Shown one piece after another: positions 33,658-41,466 of a stretch of 64,000 nt of DNA (positions are counted from its first letter, which is position 1; each line of letters begins with the position of its first letter). Origin of the DNA: Actinocatenispora thailandica. Its GTDB lineage: Bacteria > Actinomycetota > Actinomycetes > Mycobacteriales > Micromonosporaceae. The DNA is taken from positions 3,222,198 through 3,286,197 of the forward strand of contig NZ_AP023355.1 in assembly GCF_016865425.1 (NCBI RefSeq), given 5' to 3'. The notes below the pieces were generated by a model that did no database searches, had not been told where the DNA came from, and saw only the letters and a list, made by a program, of their open reading frames with translations. A program made the translations under genes and the position numbers.

Positions 33658-34578
33658 GTGCGTGCCGCCTACTACGAGTCCTTCGCCGCCGACAACTCGA
33701 CGCTGCGGACGGGCGAGCTGCCCGACCCGAAGGTCGGCCCCGGCCAGGTGCTGATCGAGGTCCGGGCCGCGGGCGTCAACCCGGTCGACTGGAAGGTCAT
33801 GGCCGGCGGCCTGGACCCGATGCTGGACACCGTCTTCCCGGTCGTCCCGGGCTGGGACGTGGCCGGGGTGGTGCGCGGTCGCGGCCCGGACACCCCCGAG
33901 TTCGCACCCGGCGACGAGGTGCTGGCCTACGCCCGCAAGGACGTCGTCGGCGCCGGCACGTTCGCCCAGTACGTCGCGGTCTCCGCGGCCGTGGTGGCGG
34001 GCAAGCCGGCCGCGCTCGACTGGGCCCAGGCCGGTGGCCTGCCGCTCGCCGGGCTGACCGCGAAACGCTGCGTGGAACGGACCGAGATCGGCGCCGGTGA
34101 CGTCGTCCTGGTGTACGGGGCGGCCGGCGGCGTCGGCACCCTCGCCGTCCAGCTCGCCGTCGACCGCGGCGCCCGGGTGCTCGGGACCGCCTCGGCGGCC
34201 AGCCACGACGCCGTCCGCGCCCTCGGCGCCACCCCGGTCGAGTACGGCGACGGGCTCGCCGAACGCATCCGCGAGCTGGCCCCGGACGGAGTCGACGCGG
34301 CCCTGGACCTCGTCGGTGGACAGCAGCCGACCACCAGCGCGGTGCTCTCCCCCGGCGGGCGGCACGTGTCGATCGCCGACCCCGGCGTCGAGCAACACGG
34401 CGGGGCCTGGATCTGGGTCCGCCCGGACGGCGCCGGGCTGGCCGAACTCGCCCGGCTGGCCGACGAGGGCCGGCTCACCGTACCGGTGCAGGCGAGCTAC
34501 CCGCTGACCGAGGTCGGGGCGGCGTTCGACGCCAGCCGCGGCGGCCACACGCACGGCAAGCTGGTCATCGTGCCCTGA
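33658..34578 (+). CDS. Zinc-independent quinone oxidoreductase-type MDR protein
   Basis: 306 aa, GTG with GAGGAG upstream. Medium-chain dehydrogenase/reductase without the zinc cysteines: GVNPVDWKVMAG near 37, PVVPGWDVAGVV near 60, and the NADPH Rossmann motif VYGAAGGVGTLAVQLA near 145. It probably reduces quinones or enones with NADPH in the cytoplasm. Gene neighbours are unrelated in function. The substrate is not predictable. Confidence 0.85.
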   Translation: MRAAYYESFAADNSTLRTGELPDPKVGPGQVLIEVRAAGVNPVDWKVMAGGLDPMLDTVFPVVPGWDVAGVVRGRGPDTPEFAPGDEVLAYARKDVVGAGTFAQYVAVSAAVVAGKPAALDWAQAGGLPLAGLTAKRCVERTEIGAGDVVLVYGAAGGVGTLAVQLAVDRGARVLGTASAASHDAVRALGATPVEYGDGLAERIRELAPDGVDAALDLVGGQQPTTSAVLSPGGRHVSIADPGVEQHGGAWIWVRPDGAGLAELARLADEGRLTVPVQASYPLTEVGAAFDASRGGHTHGKLVIVP

Positions 34579-34685
34579 GCACCGGCGGGCACCGGCGGGC
34601 ACCGGCGCCGAGCGTCGGCTCGCTCGCGGCCACGACAGCCGCCGAGGCGCCGCGGTTGTCGTACCGGCATGGCAGGCTGGCACGG

Positions 34686-35600
34686 GTGAGCCGACCGCTG
34701 CTGCTCGTCGACGCCGCGAGCCTGTACTTCCGCGCCTTCCACGGCATCCCCGCCTCGATCACCGCCCCCGACGGCACCCCCGTCAACGCGGTCCGCGGCT
34801 TTCTCGACATGCTCGCCCAGCTGATCCGCGCCCGCCGGCCGGACCGGATGGTCTGCTGCCTGGACGCCGACTGGCGGCCGGACTGGCGGGTGGCGCTGAT
34901 CGGGTCGTACAAGGCGCACCGGGTCGCCGCCGACGGTGGCGAGGCGGTGCCGGAGGCGCTGAGCCCGCAGGTGCCGATCATCCTGGACGCGCTGCGCGCC
35001 GTCGGCATCGGCACCCTCGGCGCGCCGGGCTGCGAGGCCGACGACATCATCGGCGCCCTGGCCGCCCGCGAGCCGGGCCCGGTGGAGGTCGCCACCGGCG
35101 ACCGCGACCTGTTCCAGGTCATCGACGACGACCGGCAGGTGCGGGTGCTCTACTGCGGTCGCGGGGTGGCCAAGCTGGAGGTCTACGACGACACCACGCT
35201 GCACGCCCGCTACGGCGTGCACGCCCGGCAGTACGTCGACTTCGCGGTGCTGCGCGGCGACCCGTCCGACGGGTTGCCCGGCGTCGCCGGCATCGGCGAC
35301 AAGACCGCCGCCGGCCTGCTCGGCCGGTACCAGACGCTCGACGCGCTGCTCGCCGCGGTCGACGCCGCCGACCCGGCGGTCCGGCCGGCGCAGGGCCGCA
35401 AGCTCGCCGCCGCCCGCGACTACCTCGCGGTGGCACCCCGGGTGGTCACCGCCGGCGCCGAGGCACCGGTGCCGGCCGTCGACACGGCGCTGCCGGCCGC
35501 CCCGGTCGACGAGCAGCAGCTGCTGGCGCTGGCCGAGCGGTGGAACCTGGCGAGCCCGCTGACCCGGCTCACCGACGCGCTGGCCGAGACCGCCGGCTAG
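34686..35600 (+). CDS. 5'-3' exonuclease (FEN-like)
   Basis: 304 aa from GTG 34686. Single-domain homologue of the Pol I 5'-nuclease: VDAASLYFRAFHGIP with the first metal Asp, GCEADDIIGALA and VATGDRDLFQV with further metal ligands near 116-145, and the helix-hairpin-helix GVAGIGDKTAAGLLGRY near 200-217. It should cleave 5' flaps or nick-ends during repair and Okazaki processing. Pol I itself is elsewhere. Its TAG stop overlaps the TAG stop of the facing gene in a shared CTAG. Confidence 0.9.
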   Translation: MSRPLLLVDAASLYFRAFHGIPASITAPDGTPVNAVRGFLDMLAQLIRARRPDRMVCCLDADWRPDWRVALIGSYKAHRVAADGGEAVPEALSPQVPIILDALRAVGIGTLGAPGCEADDIIGALAAREPGPVEVATGDRDLFQVIDDDRQVRVLYCGRGVAKLEVYDDTTLHARYGVHARQYVDFAVLRGDPSDGLPGVAGIGDKTAAGLLGRYQTLDALLAAVDAADPAVRPAQGRKLAAARDYLAVAPRVVTAGAEAPVPAVDTALPAAPVDEQQLLALAERWNLASPLTRLTDALAETAG

Positions 35601-36529
35601 ACACCGCCTCGGTCGGCGCACAGCACCAGCGGACCGGTGCGGGCCCGGTAGTCGTCGATGTCGAGGCTGGTCTGGGCGGCACAGCCGAGCCGGGTGCACT
35701 CGCACGCGAACGGGCCGCGCAGCGGCGTCGTCGTGCCGGTCCAGGCGCGGTGTGCGGTGAGGTTCGCCAGCACCGCGGCGTTCTCGGCCCGCCGCAACCG
35801 CTGCCGGGCGGCACCGTCGGCCGCGCCGGCCCGAGACACACCGTCGGGCGCGCCGACCCGAGACACACCGCCGGCAGCACCGGCCCGAGGCACACCGTCG
35901 GCGTTCCGATCCGGTGGGGGCGGGGTGGCGCGCAGGCCGAGTCGCCCGGCGACCACGTCGGCGAGCCGGTCCCAGTCGGTGTCGACGTCCACGTCGACGA
36001 GGTACCCGCCGATCGCCCCGACCTGCCGGCGCAGGTGTTCGGCGAGCAGCACGTCCCGGTCGATCAGCGTGCCGAGTACCCGGTCCAGCGTCGCCTGGTC
36101 GGCCAGGCCGGCGAAGCGACGCTGCCGCCGGGACCGGTGCACCTGCCGGGGCGTCGGGAGCAGCCACATCGCGGCGCCGCCGGACGCGGCGACCTGCGCC
36201 GGCAGCAACTGCGGCCCCTCGACCAGGGTCAGCGTCCGGTCCGGCAACGCGGCGAGGTCGTCGGCGACCATCGTGAACTGCTCGGCGGCGTAGCCGAGGA
36301 AGCGCACCAGCTGGTCGTCGACCGAGCCGGACAGCCAGCGCGCGGCGAAGTCCAGGCCGGCGGCGGCGCGCATCACCGGCCAACCAGGCTCGGTCGTGGC
36401 TCGCCGCTGGTGCGCGTAGCTGTACGCGTCGACCGGCCACAACCGCAGGTCGTACCGGTACGCCAGGCGCCTTGCCAGGGTGCTCTTGCCCGCCCCGCAG
36501 CCGCCGCCCAGCCACACCACGTCCGCCAT
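35597..36529 (-). CDS. P-loop kinase-like NTPase, unknown substrate
   Basis: 310 aa from ATG 36529 (GAGGGGGAT 7 nt upstream). The Walker A GGGCGAGKSTLARRLA is at residue 7-22; VDAYSYAHQRR and LVEGPQLLP follow as in small-molecule kinases. A helical middle part holds EHLRRQVGAIGGYLVDVDVDTDWDRL, then a low-complexity insert of three 9-residue repeats (GVSRAGA-type) and a C-terminal module with ECTRLGCAAQTSLDIDDYRAR, where two Cys could bind metal. The substrate is unknown. The mid-gene repeats keep the frame. The gene lies alone, convergent with the exonuclease. Confidence 0.7.
   Translation of the reverse strand: MADVVWLGGGCGAGKSTLARRLAYRYDLRLWPVDAYSYAHQRRATTEPGWPVMRAAAGLDFAARWLSGSVDDQLVRFLGYAAEQFTMVADDLAALPDRTLTLVEGPQLLPAQVAASGGAAMWLLPTPRQVHRSRRQRRFAGLADQATLDRVLGTLIDRDVLLAEHLRRQVGAIGGYLVDVDVDTDWDRLADVVAGRLGLRATPPPPDRNADGVPRAGAAGGVSRVGAPDGVSRAGAADGAARQRLRRAENAAVLANLTAHRAWTGTTTPLRGPFACECTRLGCAAQTSLDIDDYRARTGPLVLCADRGGV
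35813..35901. repeat. In-frame 27-bp repeats inside P-loop gene
   Basis: CCGAGRCACACCG recurs at 35831, 35858 and 35885 (period exactly 27 bp), with a degenerate fourth unit to the left. It encodes nine-residue Gly-Val-Ser-Arg-Ala-Gly-type repeats, so copy-number change would lengthen the linker without frameshift. Confidence 0.8.
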
Positions 36530-36732
36530 CGCATCCCCCTCGCGCATCGGTACGGCCAGTGTGGCGGGGCCGGCGGGCGCAAAGATCGGCCGCGCCGGCG
36601 ATGCGCTCGGCGGTGTGCCGCACGTACGCTTCGGGAAGAAGGTCCGGCGCGGCACGGGCCGCCACGCGGCGGTTGCTGTCGCGTCCCGGTCCGGGCGGTG
36701 ACGGGACCGGCGTGAACAGGGGTCGGCACCGG

Positions 36733-37668
36733 TCACGGACTCGACCGGTGCCCCGCTCGCCGGTAGTGCTCCCGCCAGATCAGCCGGTACACCGGAATCC
36801 AGCGCGGGATCGAGCGGAGCCCGGGGATGAACGGCACCAGCAGCAGCGCCAGGGTCAGCACCGCCATCAGCGCCCAGACCCACGCGTCGGCGTTGTCCGA
36901 GCTGGAGAACGGCGGAATCTGGTACCAGAACGTGTACAGCCACAGCCAGGCCTGGCCGGGATAGTCGCCGGTCTCGTTCATCATCCCCCACTGGTCGCCC
37001 GACAGGTGTTCGCGGTCGGCACGGTCGGCCAGGTAGGAGCCGTCGGACAGGAACAGCAACGGTTTCGTGTAATCGGTCTGGTAGAAGCGGGCACCGCCCT
37101 CGCTGAGCAGCGCGCCGTCCAGCCCGCCGTTGCGGGCCAGCATCAGCAGCCGGGACAACAACACCGGGACCGGGCCGTACGGCCCGGGTGCGACTCGGCG
37201 GGGTGCGCCGCCGGGAGCCTTCGCCAGCGCCGCCGCATACCGGGTGGCCCATGCCTGCCGTTGGCTCAGCGGCGCGGCCCGGTACCGGGCAAGTGCCACC
37301 CGCAGGCCTGGGTCACCAGAGGTCGCGGACTGCAGCGGGGTGAGTACGAAGTCGGTGGCGGTGTCGATCGGATGCCGCACCCCGGCCCAGCGTTGCAGCG
37401 CGAGTGGCCCGATGGTCTGCCCCGCTCCGGGGGAATCCGTGTAGGGCGGGCCGTAGGTGGCGGTCGCGCTGGTGCCGTCCAGTTCGGCGACCGCGGTCGC
37501 GACGAAGTCGGCGGGGTCGGCCCGTGCCCAGCCCGACAACGTGATCGGTTTCTCGTCGGGTGAGGAGAGCACCGCCGACAGCGCCAGCGTGAGCACCACG
37601 ACCACGGCGAACGCGACCACGAACTCCTTGACCAGATCGTAGCGTCGGTATCGGGTGGGCTCAGTCAT
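36733..37668 (-). CDS. Membrane subunit of cytochrome b-type complex (subunit IV-like position)
   Basis: 311 aa. One N-terminal membrane segment (about 12-35), a large extracytoplasmic domain of ~210 residues (with GPYGPVPVLLSRLL and FLSDGSYLADRADREHLSGDQWGMMNETGDYPG), and a second segment near 265-290 followed by a basic tail RWIPVYRLIWREHYRR. I do not recognise the extracytoplasmic domain; it lacks the PEWY motif of ordinary cytochrome b C-terminal halves and any CxxCH heme site. Its ATG overlaps the end of the cytochrome b gene by 8 bp, so it is a coupled subunit of the same complex. Confidence 0.7.
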   Translation of the reverse strand: MTEPTRYRRYDLVKEFVVAFAVVVVLTLALSAVLSSPDEKPITLSGWARADPADFVATAVAELDGTSATATYGPPYTDSPGAGQTIGPLALQRWAGVRHPIDTATDFVLTPLQSATSGDPGLRVALARYRAAPLSQRQAWATRYAAALAKAPGGAPRRVAPGPYGPVPVLLSRLLMLARNGGLDGALLSEGGARFYQTDYTKPLLFLSDGSYLADRADREHLSGDQWGMMNETGDYPGQAWLWLYTFWYQIPPFSSSDNADAWVWALMAVLTLALLLVPFIPGLRSIPRWIPVYRLIWREHYRRAGHRSSP

Positions 37669-38368
37669 CGTCGCTCCCGTTCGGGGAGCGATCGGCGTCG
37701 GCGGGACGAGGCGTGCTCGGCCGGCGACCGCGCGCGTCGGGCAGCGGCTCGACGACGCCACGGATCCGCACCAGCAGGATGTGCAGGGCCGCCAGTACCG
37801 CGAGGATCGCGGGCAGCAGCACGATGTGCCACATCAGCATCTGGCCGAAGTCCGTGACGTTGAAGAAGGCTCCGACCCCGACCGAGTTCAACCCGTCCTT
37901 GGCCTGGGTGGATATCCATTGCGAGTCGAAGTTCTGCTGGGTCAGGTAACCGGTGAACGCGGTCCCGATCGAGCCGACGAACGCCAACACACCGGTGATC
38001 CAGGTCAGGGCGCGCCGGCCCCGCCAAGCGGCCATGAAGAACTTGCCCCACAGGTGGATCACCATGAACGCGAAGAACAGCTCCACGCTCCACAGATGCG
38101 TGCTGTTGACGAAGTGCCCGGTCGCCGAGTAGTGCCACCATGCCGGTCCCTTGAGCGCCAGCACGCCACCGGACAGCAGAGCCACGATCAGCGCAGACAG
38201 CGTCAACACGCCGAACACGTAGATCCACGAGGTCACGTACGCCGGCTGCTTGTCCGGCAGCAGCCGGTCGGGTGGCAGCAGCCGCGTCAACCCGCGGCGT
38301 AGCGTGCCGGTCCAGCCCGGCCGGGAGCCAACCGGCGCCGCCGGGCCCCGGTCACTCGCCTCGCTCAT
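37661..38368 (-). CDS. Cytochrome b N-terminal-domain protein (b6-like, two hemes)
   Basis: 235 aa with four hydrophobic segments. Four histidines are placed as heme ligands: His91 and His105 in one helix, His181 and His196 in another; the 14-residue gap of the second pair is as in cytochrome b6. GYLTQQNFDSQWISTQ between them is in the quinone-site region. It should carry two b-type hemes across the membrane. It is part of a three-gene operon (small membrane protein, this, large-domain subunit) with overlapping genes. No Rieske protein or cytochrome c is encoded nearby, so the electron donor and acceptor are unknown. Confidence 0.85.
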   Translation of the reverse strand: MSEASDRGPAAPVGSRPGWTGTLRRGLTRLLPPDRLLPDKQPAYVTSWIYVFGVLTLSALIVALLSGGVLALKGPAWWHYSATGHFVNSTHLWSVELFFAFMVIHLWGKFFMAAWRGRRALTWITGVLAFVGSIGTAFTGYLTQQNFDSQWISTQAKDGLNSVGVGAFFNVTDFGQMLMWHIVLLPAILAVLAALHILLVRIRGVVEPLPDARGRRPSTPRPADADRSPNGSDDD

Positions 38369-38528
38369 CGTCCCGGCCCTTCGGGAACGGAAGTAGCAAC
38401 GCCGCGACGAACAGCGCCACCATCAGCAGAATCACGATGAGGTTCGCCCAGGAGATCTGGATGACACCCCAGTGCACGTAGTGGCCGAGGTGGTTCAGGT
38501 CGATGGGCGCGGCGTCGATCGATGCCAT
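38352..38528 (-). CDS. Small single-span membrane subunit of cytochrome b operon
   Basis: 58 aa from ATG 38528 (a GTG two codons earlier is possible). After a short polar start with LNHLGHYVHWGVIQIS, one hydrophobic helix (about 25-47, LIVILLMVALFVAALLLPF) and a charged end. It overlaps the start of the cytochrome b gene by 17 bp. Probably a structural subunit comparable to the small Pet subunits of b6f complexes. Its two histidines (His16, His19) lie at the membrane edge. Confidence 0.65.
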   Translation of the reverse strand: MASIDAAPIDLNHLGHYVHWGVIQISWANLIVILLMVALFVAALLLPFPKGRDDERGE

Positions 38529-38755
38529 GACCACTGCCCCCGCAGCTGGTCCCTGCGCATGTCGGCCGTCACGTTACGCGGCGTTGGTGGTCGACGCAGG
38601 GGCTTCGTCGGAAACATCGACAAGATCCGGACCGTCGGCCACCTGGCCGGTCGGGTCCGCAGCGTGCCCGGCGGTAATGCCCAGTTGCCGCGGTCGTACG
38701 GTACGTGGCGTCCCGGCGCCATGATGGCGCTGCCAGCGCACCCGAGGAGTGACCC

Positions 38756-39940
38756 ATGTCGGATCCCACGGCCGACCGGCAACATCCATTGGCGCTGTTC
38801 GGCGTGGAGGAGCTGATCACCGACGAGGAACGACGCATCCGGGACACCGTCCGCGCGTTCGTCGCCGACCGGATCCGGCCGCACCTCGCCGACTGGTACG
38901 AGGCGGGTCACGTGCCGGCCCGTGAGCTCGCCGCCGAACTGGGCAGGCTCGGGGTGCTTGGCATGCATCTGACCGGGTACGGCTGTGCCGGCACCGGCGC
39001 CGTCAGCTACGGCCTGGCGTGCGCCGAGCTGGAGGCGGCCGACTCGGGCCTGCGCAGCCTGGTGTCGGTGCAGGGGTCGCTCGCCATGTACGCGATCCAC
39101 GCGTTCGGTTCGGAGGCGCAGAAGCAGCGCTGGCTGCCGGAGCTGGCGGCCGGCCGGGCGCTCGGCTGCTTCGGGCTCACCGAGCCCGACTTCGGCTCCA
39201 ACCCCGCCGGGATGCGTACCCGCGCCCGCCGGGACGGCACCGACTGGGTGCTGTCCGGCAGCAAGATGTGGATCACCAACGGTACGGTCGCCGACGTCGC
39301 GGTGGTCTGGGCCCGCACCGACGACGGGGTGCGCGGGTTCCTCGTCGAGGCCGGCACGCCCGGGTTCACCAGTACCGAGATCACCCGCAAGCTGTCGCTG
39401 CGCGCCTCGGTGACCGCCGAGCTGGCCTTCGACGAGGTACGGCTGCCGGCCGAGGCGATGCTGCCGGACGCGCGCGGCCTGCGCGCCCCGCTCAGCTGCC
39501 TGGACGAGGCGCGGTTCGGCATCGTCTTCGGCGCCACCGGCGCCGCCCGCGACTGCCTGGAGACCACCATCGAGTGGGCGATCGACCGGCAGGCCTTCGA
39601 CCGGCCGGTCGCTGGTTTCCAGCTCACCCAGCAGAAGCTGGTGGACATGACGCTGGAGCTCGGCAAGGCGACGCTGCTGGCACTGCACCTGGGCCGGCGC
39701 AAGGACGCCGGCACGCTGCGCAGCGAGCAGATCAGCCTGGGCAAGCTGAACAACGTGCGGGAGGCGATCGGGATCGCCCGGGAGTGCCGCACGATCCTCG
39801 CCGCGGCCGGCATCACGCTGGACTTCGCACCGCTGCGACACGCCAACAACCTGGAGTCGGTGCTGACCTACGAGGGCACCAGCGAGGTGCACACGCTGGT
39901 GCTCGGCCAGGCGCTCACCGGCGTGCCCGCGTTCCGCTGA
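38756..39940 (+). CDS. Glutaryl-CoA dehydrogenase-like acyl-CoA dehydrogenase
   Basis: 394 aa. FGLTEPDFGSNPAGM near 142, SGSKMWITNG near 165, RFGIVFGATGAARDCLE near 258 and the catalytic Glu in TYEGTSEVHTLVLG near 370 resemble glutaryl-CoA dehydrogenase, which has the YEGT-x-x-H ending. That enzyme oxidises and decarboxylates glutaryl-CoA to crotonyl-CoA, the last acyl-CoA of alternative lysine/tryptophan degradation; crotonyl-CoA would also be the product of Kal in the lysine cluster. The GAGGAGTGACCC ribosome site precedes ATG 38756. It diverges from the cytochrome b operon over 227 bp in which I found no clear promoter. Confidence 0.83.
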   Translation: MSDPTADRQHPLALFGVEELITDEERRIRDTVRAFVADRIRPHLADWYEAGHVPARELAAELGRLGVLGMHLTGYGCAGTGAVSYGLACAELEAADSGLRSLVSVQGSLAMYAIHAFGSEAQKQRWLPELAAGRALGCFGLTEPDFGSNPAGMRTRARRDGTDWVLSGSKMWITNGTVADVAVVWARTDDGVRGFLVEAGTPGFTSTEITRKLSLRASVTAELAFDEVRLPAEAMLPDARGLRAPLSCLDEARFGIVFGATGAARDCLETTIEWAIDRQAFDRPVAGFQLTQQKLVDMTLELGKATLLALHLGRRKDAGTLRSEQISLGKLNNVREAIGIARECRTILAAAGITLDFAPLRHANNLESVLTYEGTSEVHTLVLGQALTGVPAFR

Positions 39941-39992
39941 CCGGCTGCCGCCGGGGCGCTGCCGGCAGGTCGGTGCGAGGCGCTGCCGGCGG

Positions 39993-40490
39993 TCAGTGCC
40001 CGCGGGCGGCCCGCCAGGCTGCGCTGTCGGCGAACCAGGTGTCGAACCGCTCCTGCGCGTCGAGCAGTTCCTGCCGGTCGGCCTGCCCGGTCGCGACCCG
40101 CGCCAGCAGCCGGAAGTACTCGAAGCGTTCGACGCCGGGCGCGATCACGATCAGCAGGTCGGCCGGCTCGCCCGGGGCGGCGGCGAACGCGTGCAGCTGG
40201 CCGGCCGGTACGAGCGCGACGTCGCCCTCGCTTGCGGTCAGCACCTGGTCGCCGGCGAGCAGTTGGGCGGTGCCGGACAGCACGTAGAACAGTTCGACCG
40301 AGCCGCGGTGGTGGTGCGGGGCGGCCCCGTCCGCGCCACGGCCCAGCGTGACCCGCTGGGTGCTCAGCGCCCCGTCCGCGGCGTGCGCGTCGACGAGGAG
40401 CCGGACCATGGTCGGTGGTGCGCCGACCGCCTCGGCCTCCGCGGCCCGCACCAGCACGGCACCGTTCTCCCCCGGTGGCAACAACGACAT
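39993..40490 (-). CDS. Cupin-domain protein
   Basis: 165 aa; ATG with GGGAGG upstream. The single beta-barrel cupin domain holds motif 1 HHHRGSVELFYVLSGTAQLL (near 53-72) with metal-binding His and Glu, and motif 2 LVPAGQLHAFAA near 93. A helical tail follows. Small cupins of this kind may be metal-dependent dioxygenases, isomerases or ligand binders; no function is assigned. It diverges from a MarR regulator with 73 bp between the starts that contains evenly spaced half-sites, so it is probably the target gene of that regulator. Confidence 0.8.
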   Translation of the reverse strand: MSLLPPGENGAVLVRAAEAEAVGAPPTMVRLLVDAHAADGALSTQRVTLGRGADGAAPHHHRGSVELFYVLSGTAQLLAGDQVLTASEGDVALVPAGQLHAFAAAPGEPADLLIVIAPGVERFEYFRLLARVATGQADRQELLDAQERFDTWFADSAAWRAARGH

Positions 40491-40519
40491 GGCGACCTCC
40501 CAAGAATGTTCGCCACCGG

Positions 40520-40553
40520 ATAGTACGGCCTCAAACTATCTTGCGTCGAATAG
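40520..40553. promoter_or_regulatory. MarR-type operator array between cupin and marR
   Basis: Half-sites ATAGT (40520-40524), ACTAT (40535-40539) and ATAG (40550-40553) alternate in orientation at 15-bp steps. This gives two overlapping inverted repeats centred in the short divergent promoter region, as expected for an autoregulating MarR dimer. Confidence 0.5.
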
Positions 40554-40563
40554 ACTCGGCCAC

Positions 40564-41163
40564 GTGAACGCCACCCCCGACATGCCCCGGCCCGGCAGGA
40601 ACGAGGGTGCCGGAACCGGGCCTGCCGGAACCGGGCCTGCCAGGAACGAGGGTGACGGCGCGGACGAGGTGGATCGCATCGTCGACCAGTGGCGCCGCGA
40701 GCGGCCGGATCTGGACGTGCGCGCGATGGGGACGCTGAGCCGGTTCGCCCGGCTGTGGCTGCTCGGCAGCCGAGCGGTCGAGGACGTGCTCGCCCGGTAC
40801 GGCCTGCGCCAGGGCGAGTTCGACGTGCTCGCGGCGCTGCGCCGGTCCGGCGGACCCTGCGCGCTGTCGCCGTCCGCGCTGTCGGACACGCTGATGCTCT
40901 CCCGGGCCGGAATGACCAACCGCATCGACCGGCTGGCGGCCGCCGGGCTGGTCCGGCGCGAGCCGGATCCGGCCGACCGGCGCAGCTTCCGGGTCGCCCT
41001 GACCGGGGCCGGCCGCGACACGATCGACGCGGCGGTCACCGAACACACCGCCAACGAGTCCCGCCTGCTCGCGCCGCTCTCCCGGTCCGAGCAGGACACC
41101 CTGGACCTCCTGTTACGGCGGCTGCTCGCGTCGTTCGCCACCGGCGGGCACCGCCGGACGTAG
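40564..41163 (+). CDS. MarR-family transcriptional regulator
   Basis: 199 aa from GTG 40564. The first ~35 residues are low-complexity (GTGPA and RNEG repeats). The MarR winged helix follows: YGLRQGEFDVLAALRRSGGPCALSPSALSDTLMLSRAGMTNRIDRLAAAGLVRREPDPADRRSFRVALT (about 78-148), with the wing DRRS. It probably represses the divergent cupin gene and itself. The ligand is unknown, often a phenolic or oxidising compound in this family. Confidence 0.87.
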   Translation: MNATPDMPRPGRNEGAGTGPAGTGPARNEGDGADEVDRIVDQWRRERPDLDVRAMGTLSRFARLWLLGSRAVEDVLARYGLRQGEFDVLAALRRSGGPCALSPSALSDTLMLSRAGMTNRIDRLAAAGLVRREPDPADRRSFRVALTGAGRDTIDAAVTEHTANESRLLAPLSRSEQDTLDLLLRRLLASFATGGHRRT

Positions 41164-41466
41164 CGGGGCGCTAGCCGTCGCGAGTTCGTGACGGTGGGCA
41201 TTCGTCGCCGGGAATGCGTTATTGGGGTTGCTTCGTCCCTCATCAGTGACCTGCGCCACGCTCCGCCATGTTTCCTAGGTAACTGGGCCGAGATCGTCAC
41301 GGCGCGCAAGATCGTCCCCGGTGCAGGTCGAGCGACCGCGCACCGCCCCGGCGCGGTCGGCGCCGACGCCCGGCCGAACCGCCGGCTAGATCACGGTGAG
41401 GCCACGGCGCACGGCACGCCGCGCCACAGCGTTCCAATCCCCCTGTTCGCCATTACTATCGGTGCC
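41164..41466. other. Intergenic region with CTAGG element and leaderless promoter
   Basis: No gene is seen in this 303-bp gap. It holds TTTCCTAGGTAACTGGG (41271-41287), shared in part with 32695 and 53329, and a TACTAT -10 box at 41454-41459 ending 7 nt before the GTG of the HAD gene, with only a weak TTCCAA -35 (41432-41437). Confidence 0.45.

Noticed and set aside
39940-39993. Terminator between acyl-CoA dehydrogenase and cupin genes
   Set aside because: Only 7-bp CTGACCG/CGGTCAG arms with a ~45-bp loop; too weak to call.
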